From: UBA2767 sp964194535
Lineage (GTDB): Bacteria; Pseudomonadota; Alphaproteobacteria; Rhizobiales; Methyloligellaceae
DNA length: 23,714 nucleotides
Direction: 5' to 3'
NCBI GenBank assembly: GCA_964194535.1
Contig: CAXMMX010000107.1
Span: forward strand, 1-23,714
The position numbers and the translations under genes were made by a program. Each line of letters begins with the position of its first letter. Within the stretch, counting starts at the first letter, position 1. Positions 7,836 to 16,224 of the stretch are shown one piece after another. The notes beneath the pieces are model-generated. The model worked only from the letters and a program-made list of their open reading frames with translations, had not been told where the DNA came from and did not search any database.

Positions 7836-8546
7836 ATGTCCGATCAGCGTCTGAAAAACCGTATTGCACTCATTACCGGCGCTTCGCGTGGTATCGGCCG
7901 CGCGGTAGCCCTGGCCTATGCGCGCGAGGGTGCCCATATCATTGCCATGGCGCGCAGCACAGGCGCGCTGGAAGAGCTGGATGATGAAATAAACGACCTC
8001 GGCGGTGCGGTGACCCTGCTGCGCCTCAATCTCACCAATGGTGACAAGATCGATGCGCTTGGCCCCACAATATTGGAGCGGTTTGGCAAGCTGGATATTC
8101 TGGTCGGAAATGCGGGCGTGCTCGGGCCGCTTTCGCCACTGGGTCACGTGTCGGAGAAAGACTGGAATGAAGTGCTGAATGTGAACCTCAGCGCCAACTG
8201 GCGGCTGCTCCGCACCCTCGATCCGCTGTTGCGCAAATCCGACGCCGGCCGGGCGATATTCGTGACATCGGGCGCAGCGCGCAATTGCCGGGCTTACTGG
8301 GGCCCCTATTCGGTTTCAAAAGCCGCGCTCGAAGCGCTCGTGAAAACCTATGCGGCGGAAGTGAGCGATACAAATGTGCGGGCAAACCTGATTAGTCCCG
8401 GGGTGGTCGCAACCGCCATGCGCGCCAAGGCCATGCCCGGCGAAGACCCCGCAACGCTGCCAAAGCCCGAACATCTGGCGGAGACGTTTGTTCGTCTCGC
8501 GCTTGCGAGCTGCACGGAAAATGGCGCCCTCGTTCAATACAGCTAG
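7836..8546 (+). CDS. SDR family NAD(P)-dependent oxidoreductase
   Basis: Classical short-chain dehydrogenase of 236 residues with a Rossmann fold. Cofactor motif TGASRGIG is at 14-21, GNAG at 91-94 (in place of the usual NNAG), the catalytic Ser is in VTSG (S145), and the YxxxK pair is Y158/K162 in YSVSK. SPGVVATAMRA is the usual PG motif followed by a Thr. The substrate cannot be read from sequence. An SDR directly after purF recurs in Rhizobiales. The frame stays open upstream into purF, but homology begins at ATG 7836. No Shine-Dalgarno is visible before it: the leader is a C/A-rich stretch. It ends convergently with the MBL gene; the 93-base gap shows no clear terminator. Confidence 0.9.
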   Translation: MSDQRLKNRIALITGASRGIGRAVALAYAREGAHIIAMARSTGALEELDDEINDLGGAVTLLRLNLTNGDKIDALGPTILERFGKLDILVGNAGVLGPLSPLGHVSEKDWNEVLNVNLSANWRLLRTLDPLLRKSDAGRAIFVTSGAARNCRAYWGPYSVSKAALEALVKTYAAEVSDTNVRANLISPGVVATAMRAKAMPGEDPATLPKPEHLAETFVRLALASCTENGALVQYS

Positions 8547-8639
8547 AGCAGGTTTAATGAATTCCCAGCCATTCTGACGAAGTGATTTTGTGACAAGATC
8601 AAGCAAGGCCTTGCAGGCCATATCTAGTCTGCGGATTGG

Positions 8640-9443
8640 TTACAGGCCGGGCGTCTCCAGCACCATGCCGTCATAGGCCGGCTCCACACCATCGGGCAGC
8701 TCACGCAGCAGCGTGTCGTAATCGAGATCGGTATGCATATGCGTGAGGATAGCGCGCTTCGGTTTAACCTGTTCGATAGCTGCCAGCGTCTCTTCAAGGC
8801 TGAAATGGCTTGGATGGCGAGTGATGCGCAGCGCATCGACGATCCACACATCCAAACCTTCAAGATATTGATACGTATCATCCGGCAGGGCATTGATATC
8901 GCAGGAATAGGCGATGTCACCAAATCGATAGCCCACGGACATGATTTCACCGTGATGCTGATGGTAAGGCATCACTTTAACTTCGCCGCCTTTTCCTTCT
9001 ATTTCAAAAGTTTCTCCGGGCATTATGATGTGCTTTATCAAGATTGGTTTGTAGCTGCTCCCGGGCATTGCCTGGAAACAATAAGCAAAACGCTTCTCCA
9101 GAATTCCGCCTGTATAGTCATCGCAATAGACATCGACCCGCGAGCGGTCATTCATGGCCACGACCCGCAGATCATCGATCCCATGGGTGTGATCGGCGTG
9201 GTCATGTGTGAAGAGCACGCCATTGAGCCGGGACACTTGCGCGTCCAATAGCTGCTGACGCGCATCGGGCGAAGTATCCACCAGGATTTTGGTCGCCCCT
9301 TCAGCCCCGATACGCTCGACAAGCATGGAGCAGCGCAAGCGCCGGTTCTTCGGATTGGCGGGGTCGCAATTGCCCCAGTCTCCCCCGATACGGGGCACGC
9401 CACCAGATGTGCCACAGCCGAGAATCGTGAATTTGAGCGTCAT
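8640..9443 (-). CDS. MBL-fold metallo-hydrolase (PhnP-like)
   Basis: Metallo-beta-lactamase fold hydrolase of 267 residues. The metal motif HxHxDH is FTHDHADHTHG (H80, H82, D84, H85). The N-terminus LGCGTSGGVPRIGG resembles the PhnP/RNase Z-like branch of the superfamily. Further candidate metal ligands are in MPYHQHHGEI, in YSCDIN and in LTHMHTDLDY. The Cys in GDWGNCDP is also typical of PhnP-like proteins. A phosphodiesterase activity is plausible, but there are no phn genes nearby, so the physiological substrate is unknown. The start ATG (9443-9441) overlaps the tatD stop as ATGA. This metG-tatD-MBL order is a recurrent alphaproteobacterial operon. Confidence 0.88.
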   Translation of the reverse strand: MTLKFTILGCGTSGGVPRIGGDWGNCDPANPKNRRLRCSMLVERIGAEGATKILVDTSPDARQQLLDAQVSRLNGVLFTHDHADHTHGIDDLRVVAMNDRSRVDVYCDDYTGGILEKRFAYCFQAMPGSSYKPILIKHIIMPGETFEIEGKGGEVKVMPYHQHHGEIMSVGYRFGDIAYSCDINALPDDTYQYLEGLDVWIVDALRITRHPSHFSLEETLAAIEQVKPKRAILTHMHTDLDYDTLLRELPDGVEPAYDGMVLETPGL

Positions 9444-10237
9444 GCTGCAACGTCGCCTTCGGGGCGTGGCGCCTTTGAAAACAGGGAATAGAAATTATCC
9501 GTCGTGACGCGCGCAATCTCCGCATTGCTGACACCCATCACCTCGGCCAGCTTTGCGGCAGTGTGCACCACGTTGGCCGGCTCGTTCCTCCTGCCCCGCA
9601 TGGGCTCGGGAGAAAGATAGGGCGCATCCGTTTCAACCAGCACGCGGTCCATGGGCACGCTGGCTGCGATGTCGCGCAATTCATCTGATTTCTTGAAGGT
9701 CAGAACACCGGAGAAGGACACATACAGACCAAGCTCGACGCCCTTGCGAGCAAGCTCGTGGCCAGCGGTGAAACAATGAAGCACAGCGTTGAAAGGTCCC
9801 TTGTCCATCTCTTCACTCAAGATTCGGGCCGTATCCTCATCGGCGTCTCTTGTGTGGATAACAAGCGGCAATCCCGTTTCGCGCGCAGCGGCGATATGGA
9901 TGCGGAAGCCCTTCTCCTGATCATCGCGCGGCGCATTGTCATAATGGTAGTCAAGCCCCGCCTCGCCGATGGCCACGACTTTGGGGTGCTTGCTAAGAGA
10001 TACGATCTCATCCAGGGCAATGTCGCGCTCTTCATCGGCGTTATGGGGGTGGGTGCCCACCGAGCAGAAAATATGATCGTGAGCCTCGGCAATGGCCAGC
10101 ACCTGCTCAAATTTCCGCACCCGCGTACAGATGGTCACAAGCGTGCCGATGCCCGCGTCCTTGGCGCGCACCAGCACATCTTCCAGCTGGTCTGACAGAT
10201 AGGGGAAATCCAGGTGGCAGTGGCTGTCGACGAGCAT
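9440..10237 (-). CDS. tatD: TatD family metal-dependent hydrolase (DNase)
   Basis: TIM-barrel metallo-hydrolase of the TatD/YcfH family; characterised members are 3'-5' exonucleases or DNases. The 265 residues begin MLVDSHCHLD with the first metal ligands H6 and H8. The central Glu is in VAIGEAGLDYHYD, His ligands are in LVIHTRDADEDT and AVLHCFTAG, and the final Asp is in VLVETDAPYLSPEP. Gene order suggests the YcfH-like subgroup found after metG, and the specific paralogue assignment is tentative. The ATG at 10237 shares one base with the metG stop (TGATG), so translation is likely coupled to metG. Confidence 0.93.
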   Translation of the reverse strand: MLVDSHCHLDFPYLSDQLEDVLVRAKDAGIGTLVTICTRVRKFEQVLAIAEAHDHIFCSVGTHPHNADEERDIALDEIVSLSKHPKVVAIGEAGLDYHYDNAPRDDQEKGFRIHIAAARETGLPLVIHTRDADEDTARILSEEMDKGPFNAVLHCFTAGHELARKGVELGLYVSFSGVLTFKKSDELRDIAASVPMDRVLVETDAPYLSPEPMRGRRNEPANVVHTAAKLAEVMGVSNAEIARVTTDNFYSLFSKAPRPEGDVAA

Positions 10238-11793
10238 CAGGCGCCCTCCTCCGGCTCGACATAGCGCGGGAAGATGCCTTCCGGTTTTGGCAGGGGTGTG
10301 CCCGGTTTCAACCGGCCAGCCTTCCCCAGATGCGTAAAGTCCCGGGCGCCCGCGGGCACCGCCAACAGGTCCAGCATTTTTGCCGACGAGTCCGGCATGA
10401 TGGCCTGCGCCAGCACTGCTATCTGACGCACGACCTCGGCGGTCACATAAAGAACCGTGCCCATGCGTTCAGGATCGCTCTTTTTCAGGGCCCAGGGTTC
10501 AGCAGCAGCGAAATAGCGGTTGGCGTCGGCAACAACGGACCAGATTGCTTCCAGCGCGCGGTGAATGGCCTGGGCGTCCATCGCTGTGCGCGCGGTCTCG
10601 ATCACCGTGTCGGCAGCTTTGAGAATGTCCTCGTCACCAGCGCAAAGCGGACCGCACTCGGGCAAAACGCCCTCACAGTTCTTCGCGATCATCGACAAGG
10701 AGCGCTGCGCCAGATTGCCCAGGTCATTGGCAAGATCCGCATTGATGCGGTTGACGATGGCCTCATGGCTGTAGTTGCCGTCACGCCCGAACGGCACCTC
10801 GCGCAGGAAGAAATAACGCATCTGGTCCACGCCGTAATGCTCAGCCATCGTGAATGGATCGATGACGTTACCGACGGATTTTGACATTTTCTCGCCGCGG
10901 TTGAACAAAAAGCCATGCGCGAAGACCCGTTTGGGCAACTCAATGCCCGCCGACATGAGAAAAGCCGGCCAGTAGACCGCATGAAAGCGGATGATGTCCT
11001 TGCCAATGATGTGCGCGTCTGCCGGCCAGAAGGTTTTGAATGCTTCTGAGCCTTCGTCCGGGAAGCCTGCGCCTGTGATGTAATTGGTGAGCGCATCCAC
11101 CCACACATACATGACGTGGCGCTCATCTCCGGGAACGCTGACACCCCAATCGAACGTGGTGCGGGAGATGGAGAGATCGCGCAGGCCCCCCTTCACGAAG
11201 CTGATAACCTCGTTGCGCCGTACATCGGGGCCGATGAACTCGCGGTGTGCCTCATAGTGCGCCAGAAGCTTGTCCTGATAGGCGCTGAGCTTGAAGAAGT
11301 AGCTTTCTTCATCCACCCATTCGACTGGCGTGCCTTGGGGCGAGAGCTTTTCTCCGCCCTCGCCTTCGCTCAGTTCGCTCTCATCGTAATAGGCTTCATC
11401 GCGAACCGAGTACCAGCCCGAATAGGTGCCCGGATAAATGTCGCCATTGGCTGCCATCCGCTTCCAGATTTCCTGGCTCGCCTCGTGATGGCGCGCCTCG
11501 CTGGTGCGGATGAAATCGTCATTGGAACAGTTGAGCGCCTTCACCATCTCCTGAAAGCGCGGCGTATTGCGGTTGGCGAGTTCGGCGGGAGAAATGCCTT
11601 CCGCCGCGGCCGTCTGCTGCATTTTGATGCCATGTTCGTCGGTGCCGGTCAGGAAATAGACCTTGAAGCCGTCGAGCCGCTTGAAGCGCGCCAGCACATC
11701 GGTCGCGATGGCCTCATAGGCATGGCCAATATGGGGCAAGCCATTGGGGTAGGAAATCGCGGTGGTGATGTAGAAGGCGGGTTTGTCGCCCAT
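10237..11793 (-). CDS. metG: Methionyl-tRNA synthetase
   Basis: Class I aminoacyl-tRNA synthetase charging tRNA-Met. The HIGH motif is PHIGHAYEA (H21-H24), KMSKS is at 302-306 and the PNGLPHIGHA start is canonical. The insert after the first half of the catalytic domain (YSGWYSVRDEAYYDESEL) has no zinc-binding cysteines, indicating the zinc-free MetG2-type connective domain. The 518-residue protein ends after the anticodon-binding helical domain and lacks the C-terminal dimerisation (EMAP-like) domain of the longer E. coli enzyme, as is usual in this class. The start is ATG 11793; 57 bases separate it from the holB stop. It is likely part of the tmk-holB-metG-tatD-MBL transcription unit. Confidence 0.97.
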   Translation of the reverse strand: MGDKPAFYITTAISYPNGLPHIGHAYEAIATDVLARFKRLDGFKVYFLTGTDEHGIKMQQTAAAEGISPAELANRNTPRFQEMVKALNCSNDDFIRTSEARHHEASQEIWKRMAANGDIYPGTYSGWYSVRDEAYYDESELSEGEGGEKLSPQGTPVEWVDEESYFFKLSAYQDKLLAHYEAHREFIGPDVRRNEVISFVKGGLRDLSISRTTFDWGVSVPGDERHVMYVWVDALTNYITGAGFPDEGSEAFKTFWPADAHIIGKDIIRFHAVYWPAFLMSAGIELPKRVFAHGFLFNRGEKMSKSVGNVIDPFTMAEHYGVDQMRYFFLREVPFGRDGNYSHEAIVNRINADLANDLGNLAQRSLSMIAKNCEGVLPECGPLCAGDEDILKAADTVIETARTAMDAQAIHRALEAIWSVVADANRYFAAAEPWALKKSDPERMGTVLYVTAEVVRQIAVLAQAIMPDSSAKMLDLLAVPAGARDFTHLGKAGRLKPGTPLPKPEGIFPRYVEPEEGA

Positions 11794-11850
11794 GGGGTTT
11801 AGCGCGCTTTTAGGGTCTGGCGATACGTTACAGACATGCCCTGCCCCTGT

Positions 11851-12990
11851 TCAGCGCAAGGCCTGACGGGCGGTATCTTCCAGCCTGAAAAACGTCTCCA
11901 AGACCAGGTTTTTCCGGTCGAGATTGAGCGCATCGGCTTCCGCCTTGGCGCGCTGGATTGTTTCCCACAGCTGCGCCATTTGCGCAAGGGCACGCGAACC
12001 GTTCACCCGTTCCGCCAATCGGGCTTCGCTCCCAAGCGCACCTTCACCGGTCGCTGCATGACTTACGATACGCGCAAGCGCCTCCCCGGCGAGGTCAAAA
12101 AAGAGCTCATAAGACCCCTCAGCCCCCGACGCGGTAATTTCATCGGCGAGACTATGAACGGCCTCATGATCGAGCTCCGGCAAATTTGCCATCAGATTTA
12201 CCAGACGCGTGTGCATTTCTCTGCCACCGCTTTCAAGCAGGCGCAAGGCCCGGCCCACGCTGCCCTGGGCCAGCGGCAGGCAAGCCTTCACGTCCTCTGG
12301 CCGGGGCTTCTCCAGGCCGGCCGCGCCATAAGCGCCCAAAATTGCTTTCTCAAGCTCACCCTCGTTCAGCGGCGCAAACTTCAAGTTCCGGCAACGGGAG
12401 CGGATGGTGACCGGCAGGCGGCCCGGGGCAGAACAGACCAGAAGGAACACGCAGTGGGCCGGTGGCTCCTCGAGATTTTTCAGCAGAGCGTTGGCGGCGG
12501 CACCGTTCAATTCGTCCGCACGGTCGATGATCACAACGCGCCACTGTCCAGCTCCCGCCGTGTGTCCGAAAAAACGCCTCAGCCGCCGTGCTTCGGAAAT
12601 GGTTATTGCCGTGGCCAGACGTTTTCTGTCGCCCTGCCAGAGCCGCCGCAGGACCAGCAGGTTGGGATGCGCCAATGCACCCACCTGGGCAAAGACGCGA
12701 TGGTCACGGGAAATGGAAAGCTCGCTCGCCTCCTTGCCTTCAACATCCAATTGCGCCAGCAGAAATCGTGCAAAGCGATATGCCAGTGTCGCCTTGCCAA
12801 TGCCTTCAGGCCCCGACAGAAGCCAGGCGTGATGCAGCCGGTTCGCGGTATAAGCTTCAAGCAGGGATTGTTCAGCGGCGCTATGACCGAAAAAGTCCGA
12901 AACCATTCTGGGATGCGCGAAACCTTCCAGCCGGTCGGCCTCTGGAAGCTCGCCTTGTGCGCTCACATTTCCGCTGTCCGCGTCGCTCAT
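11851..12990 (-). CDS. holB: DNA polymerase III subunit delta-prime
   Basis: Clamp-loader subunit that stabilises the loader complex and helps load the beta clamp. It is an AAA+ fold with a degenerate P-loop region GPEGIGKAT (60-68), then VVIIDRADELNGAAANALLKNLEEPP and the SRC sensor motif in TIRSRCRNL, all typical of delta-prime. The zinc-module cysteines of the E. coli subunit are absent: the corresponding stretch (AHPNLLVLRR) has none. The open frame extends 39 codons upstream, but that part lies inside tmk. I chose ATG 12990 because it overlaps the tmk stop as ATGA and gives a normal length of 379 residues. The gene sits between tmk and metG, as in many proteobacteria. Confidence 0.93.
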   Translation of the reverse strand: MSDADSGNVSAQGELPEADRLEGFAHPRMVSDFFGHSAAEQSLLEAYTANRLHHAWLLSGPEGIGKATLAYRFARFLLAQLDVEGKEASELSISRDHRVFAQVGALAHPNLLVLRRLWQGDRKRLATAITISEARRLRRFFGHTAGAGQWRVVIIDRADELNGAAANALLKNLEEPPAHCVFLLVCSAPGRLPVTIRSRCRNLKFAPLNEGELEKAILGAYGAAGLEKPRPEDVKACLPLAQGSVGRALRLLESGGREMHTRLVNLMANLPELDHEAVHSLADEITASGAEGSYELFFDLAGEALARIVSHAATGEGALGSEARLAERVNGSRALAQMAQLWETIQRAKAEADALNLDRKNLVLETFFRLEDTARQALR

Positions 12991-13628
12991 GGGTTCAACC
13001 GCTCCACCACGGCTTCCCATACCGCTTCGGCGACCGCGGACTCGGCCTGCTGTGCATCGATGACGACACTGCGTTCCGGCGTTGCGGCGGCAATTGCCAG
13101 GAAACAATCGCGCAGTGCCTCATGGAAACGCCGCTCCATGCCCTCAAACCTATCCGCCTGTTGTTCTTCGCCGCCATTGCGTTCCGCCGCGCGCTTCAGC
13201 CCGGCTTCCACCGGCAGGTCGAGAAGAAACGTCAGGGAGGGCATGGTGTTGCCCAGGGCAACCCGCTCCAGTGCGCGGATGTGAGCGGGCTTCACACCCC
13301 CGGCCGCGCCCTGATAAGCGGCGGTCGAATCTGAAAACCGGTCACACAACACCCAAAAACCACGCTTCAGCGCGGGTGAGATCACCTCTTTCACATGATC
13401 GTCACGGGCAGCGGAAAACAGCACGGCCTCGCCCATGTGGCCATATACTCTGGCTTTGCCGGACAATATTAAATCACGAATCTTTTCGCCGCGCACAGTA
13501 CCTCCGGGCTCGCGCGTCTCCACGACCGTGTGCCCGGACTCGCGCAGCCGTTCCGCCAGAAGCCGCGCCTGCGTCGACTTGCCGGCCCCCTCGCCGCCTT
13601 CAAATGTTATGAATTTGCCTGATGTCAT
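12987..13628 (-). CDS. tmk: Thymidylate kinase
   Basis: Phosphorylates dTMP to dTDP for DNA synthesis. The P-loop is FEGGEGAGKST (G11-T19), followed by TREPGGT, LFSAARDDHV and the DR(F/Y)SDSTAAYQG motif that contacts dTMP. The lid region is the Arg/Gly-rich AERNGGEEQQADRFE. The length of 213 residues is standard. The start ATG 13628 has GAGG a few bases upstream on the - strand. It lies 45 bases after the carboxypeptidase gene and overlaps holB by four bases, so tmk-holB are translationally linked. Confidence 0.97.
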   Translation of the reverse strand: MTSGKFITFEGGEGAGKSTQARLLAERLRESGHTVVETREPGGTVRGEKIRDLILSGKARVYGHMGEAVLFSAARDDHVKEVISPALKRGFWVLCDRFSDSTAAYQGAAGGVKPAHIRALERVALGNTMPSLTFLLDLPVEAGLKRAAERNGGEEQQADRFEGMERRFHEALRDCFLAIAAATPERSVVIDAQQAESAVAEAVWEAVVERLNP

Positions 13629-13673
13629 GGACCTCGCACTCCGGGCATCGCATTGCCGCGAGGGAACTTTGTA

Positions 13674-14861
13674 CTAAAGCACCCAGCCGAAAGCGAGATG
13701 AAGCAGTGATTCAAGACCCTTCATCCACATGGTGCCCTCGCCGATATCTTCAGCTGCATAGAGCGGAATTTTATTGACCGCCGCATTTGGCGCCGACACG
13801 CGCAAATAGGCCACCTCGTCGCCTTTTTTGATGGGCGGCTTGAGCGGCCCTTGATAGACGATGGATGCCTTGATTTTGCGGCTGGCCGTACGCGGCAGAA
13901 GGATGGTCACAACCCCCTTACCCGAGAGATTGACGTTACGCTTGGTGCCGCCCCAGACCAGCGCGGTGCCGATAGTGGTACCGGCATCAAACAGCTTCCA
14001 CTGCTTGAAGCTCCTGAAACCCCATTGCAGCAGTTTCTTGCCCTCTGCGCGGCGCTCTTTTTTCGACTTGAGGCCATTTACCACAACCACCAGCCGCTGC
14101 CCGCGCTGCTTGGCCGAGGCGACGAGACCGTAACCGGAAGCCTTGAGGTAACCGGTCTTCAACCCGTCTACGCCAATACCGTCGTAAACCAGCGGATTGC
14201 GGTTATATAAGGTGTGTTTGCGGTACTTGTATTCCTTCTGGGAGAAGTAGTGATAATATTCCGGATATTCCTTGATAACGTGAATTGCGAGCTGGGCCAG
14301 CTCACGCGCCGTCATCATATGGTCGGGATGCGGCAGACCGGTGGAATTGCGAAAGGTCGAGTCCTTGAGGCCAATCTTGCGGCCATATTCCGTCATCACG
14401 TCGGAGAACGCTTCCTCTGAACCGGCCATGCCCTCCGCGAGGATAATGCACGCATCATTGCCGGATTGAACCGTTATGCCTTGCAGGAGTTCAGCAAGCG
14501 TCGTGCTTTCATTCAACGGCACGAACATGGCGGATGTGCCTGACGGCGCACCGCCCGTGCGCCAAGCATAGACGGAGTTGGAGAACTCATCGTCCATCGA
14601 CAGCCGGCCATCCTTGAGCGCGCGGAAAACCACGGCAAGCGTCATAATCTTGCTCATGCTCGCCGGCGGCATCAAATCATCGGGATTTTGTTCGAACAGA
14701 ACGGAGTTGGTATTGGCGTCAACGAGGATCGCCCACTTGGCCTTGGATTCAAATTTGGCCTGCGCCAAGGCGTGACCGCTGAAAACAATACACAGCACCA
14801 GCGCGATGGCTGCCGCAGTGCCCAAATGCCGATTTGCCCAACCCAAACCCAACACGATCAT
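13674..14861 (-). CDS. dacC: D-alanyl-D-alanine carboxypeptidase (PBP5/6 family)
   Basis: Low-molecular-weight penicillin-binding protein that trims the terminal D-Ala from peptidoglycan stem peptides in the periplasm. A signal peptide (hydrophobic residues about 13-33, cleavage likely after SGHALA) precedes the SxxK nucleophile motif SMSK (S68-K71), SxN as SGN (133-135) and KTG (235-237). A PBP5-type C-terminal beta domain follows. The final stretch, MWMKGLESLLHLAFGWVL, resembles the amphipathic membrane anchor of this family. The length is 395 residues. The symbol follows common use in alphaproteobacteria; dacA or dacF would be equally defensible. No strong Shine-Dalgarno precedes ATG 14861. 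It lies between rlpA and tmk on the same strand. Confidence 0.95.
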   Translation of the reverse strand: MIVLGLGWANRHLGTAAAIALVLCIVFSGHALAQAKFESKAKWAILVDANTNSVLFEQNPDDLMPPASMSKIMTLAVVFRALKDGRLSMDDEFSNSVYAWRTGGAPSGTSAMFVPLNESTTLAELLQGITVQSGNDACIILAEGMAGSEEAFSDVMTEYGRKIGLKDSTFRNSTGLPHPDHMMTARELAQLAIHVIKEYPEYYHYFSQKEYKYRKHTLYNRNPLVYDGIGVDGLKTGYLKASGYGLVASAKQRGQRLVVVVNGLKSKKERRAEGKKLLQWGFRSFKQWKLFDAGTTIGTALVWGGTKRNVNLSGKGVVTILLPRTASRKIKASIVYQGPLKPPIKKGDEVAYLRVSAPNAAVNKIPLYAAEDIGEGTMWMKGLESLLHLAFGWVL

Positions 14862-14916
14862 GTCTCAAACATTGAAAAAACTAAAAGCCGGACGGTGTGC
14901 CCCGCTGCCCCTCACT

Positions 14917-14946
14917 AGGGTAGCGAGAAGCGCACAGCAAAATCAA
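14917..14946 (-). promoter_or_regulatory. Candidate promoter for the carboxypeptidase gene
   Basis: On the - strand of the 124-base rlpA-dac gap there is TTGATT (14946-14941), 18 bases, then TACCCT (14922-14917), about 55 bases before the start codon. The spacing is good but the -10 match is poor, so this is only a candidate. I saw no hairpin-plus-T-tract terminator for rlpA in the same gap. Confidence 0.25.
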
Positions 14947-14985
14947 CTCACTATCCGTTGAGGGAATGATTGAGACGAGGCTCGA

Positions 14986-16053
14986 CTAATTTCTCATGAT
15001 ATGCGCGTCGGCAGAGCCTGAACTCACGACCGCGCGCAACACTTCATCGGCGTCGTGACGCTCACTATAAGGCCCGAGCCGCACCCGGTACCAGGTCCTG
15101 CCCGCGACTTGTGCCGGAACCACGCTCGCAGGGCCGAGGCTCGCGAGTTTGCGGCGCAAAGTGTGGGCGAACTCCTCATTCTGGAAGGATGCGGCCTGGA
15201 CAATGTGCGTTTGCCGCGCGTTCGGGATCACGGGCACCGATGCGTCCCTGGCGTTGGTCGCCCATTGGACCGTCCGAGATGGCATTGCCGCCTCTTCAGG
15301 TATGGACCCGACGACCATCGGGTCGGCACGCATCTCCTTCTGGACAGCTTGCGCCAGTTGCGTCCGGCTTTTCTTGCGCTCGCCTGGCTGTTTCAGGCTT
15401 GCATGGCGTGCCCAGGGCTGGCTGGCGAAAACGCGCCGTTCCAGCGAGTCGTTACCATCCAGCGGCGCGCGCCCCAGATACTGGACACGCACTCTCGCCG
15501 TGCCATTGCGTTGGAACCCTAGCGCCTGCGCGGAGCGGCGCGACATGTCGATGATACGGTCATGGGCATAGGGCCCCCGGTCATTGACCCGGACCACGAG
15601 CGAGCGTCCATTTTGCAGATTGGTCACCCGCGCATAGGTTGGCATAGGTAGCGTGGGATGCGCCGCCGTCAGCGCGTTCATGTCGTATATTTCACCATTG
15701 GCCGTGTAACGCCCGTGGAACATCTCGCCATACCACGACGCCACGCCAACGCGGTTATACCCAGGCTGTTCAGATGGGCGGTATGTACGCCCGCCGATTT
15801 TGTAGGGATTACCGACTTTGTAGCGCCCCCCGCCCTTGGGAACGGGCTGCCCCAGCGCGATGACACGTTTTGATAAATTCTGGTTAGATGATGTTTTCTT
15901 GCCGCGCGAACACGCTGACAGGACAAGGGCCGTGACAGCGATGGCAAAAAGAACACAGAAAAGTCCCTGCCAGGCTTTCGTGACTGCGGTGCCGGGTGCA
16001 CCATCCCCTGCCGCTACCGCTTGAGCGGTTACGGGCGCAGAAATACGCAACAT
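14986..16053 (-). CDS. rlpA: Septal ring lytic transglycosylase RlpA family lipoprotein with SPOR domain
   Basis: Lipid-anchored periplasmic protein acting on denuded septal glycan. An unusually long N-region (about 28 residues) precedes the hydrophobic segment (about 29-46) and a lipobox VLSAC with acylated C48. The double-psi beta-barrel domain spans about 104-180 (GVASWYGEMFHGRYTANGE). The residues matching the catalytic pair of characterised RlpA are H132 (TAAHPTLPMPT) and D158 (RVNDRGPY). A linker leads to a C-terminal SPOR domain (about 275-355), which binds denuded peptidoglycan. I prefer ATG 16053, which has GGTGAG eight or so bases upstream; a GTG at 16065 would add four residues. 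It precedes the carboxypeptidase gene, so two cell-wall hydrolases are adjacent. Confidence 0.93.
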   Translation of the reverse strand: MLRISAPVTAQAVAAGDGAPGTAVTKAWQGLFCVLFAIAVTALVLSACSRGKKTSSNQNLSKRVIALGQPVPKGGGRYKVGNPYKIGGRTYRPSEQPGYNRVGVASWYGEMFHGRYTANGEIYDMNALTAAHPTLPMPTYARVTNLQNGRSLVVRVNDRGPYAHDRIIDMSRRSAQALGFQRNGTARVRVQYLGRAPLDGNDSLERRVFASQPWARHASLKQPGERKKSRTQLAQAVQKEMRADPMVVGSIPEEAAMPSRTVQWATNARDASVPVIPNARQTHIVQAASFQNEEFAHTLRRKLASLGPASVVPAQVAGRTWYRVRLGPYSERHDADEVLRAVVSSGSADAHIMRN

Positions 16054-16224
16054 ACTGAAACTCACCCCTACCTAACGCATGGCCGAACAGGCAGTCCCGG
16101 CCAGGCTGTGCCCCCCCGAAAACGGCCCAGGCCGAATACATGGATCCGATTTTTTCGCGATTACGTTAGGAATAAGTGAATCTGGGTGATTTCGAGTGAT
16201 GAAAAGTGCGGGAGGCCAGAGTGA

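Noticed and set aside
8603..8614. Perfect 12-base palindrome GCAAGGCCTTGC in the convergent gap between the SDR and MBL genes
   Set aside because: It has no loop and no T-tract on either side, so it is not a credible terminator, and a lone 12-base palindrome in a 93-base gap does not justify a regulatory claim.
12991..13107. N-terminal 39-codon extension of holB
   Set aside because: It lies entirely within tmk, is Arg/Cys-rich and unlike delta-prime. The ATGA junction at 12987-12990 gives the normal start.
15884..16141. 85-codon - strand open frame overlapping the start of rlpA
   Set aside because: It is out of frame with rlpA and overlaps the signal and lipobox coding region; rlpA has clear domain support and a ribosome binding site.
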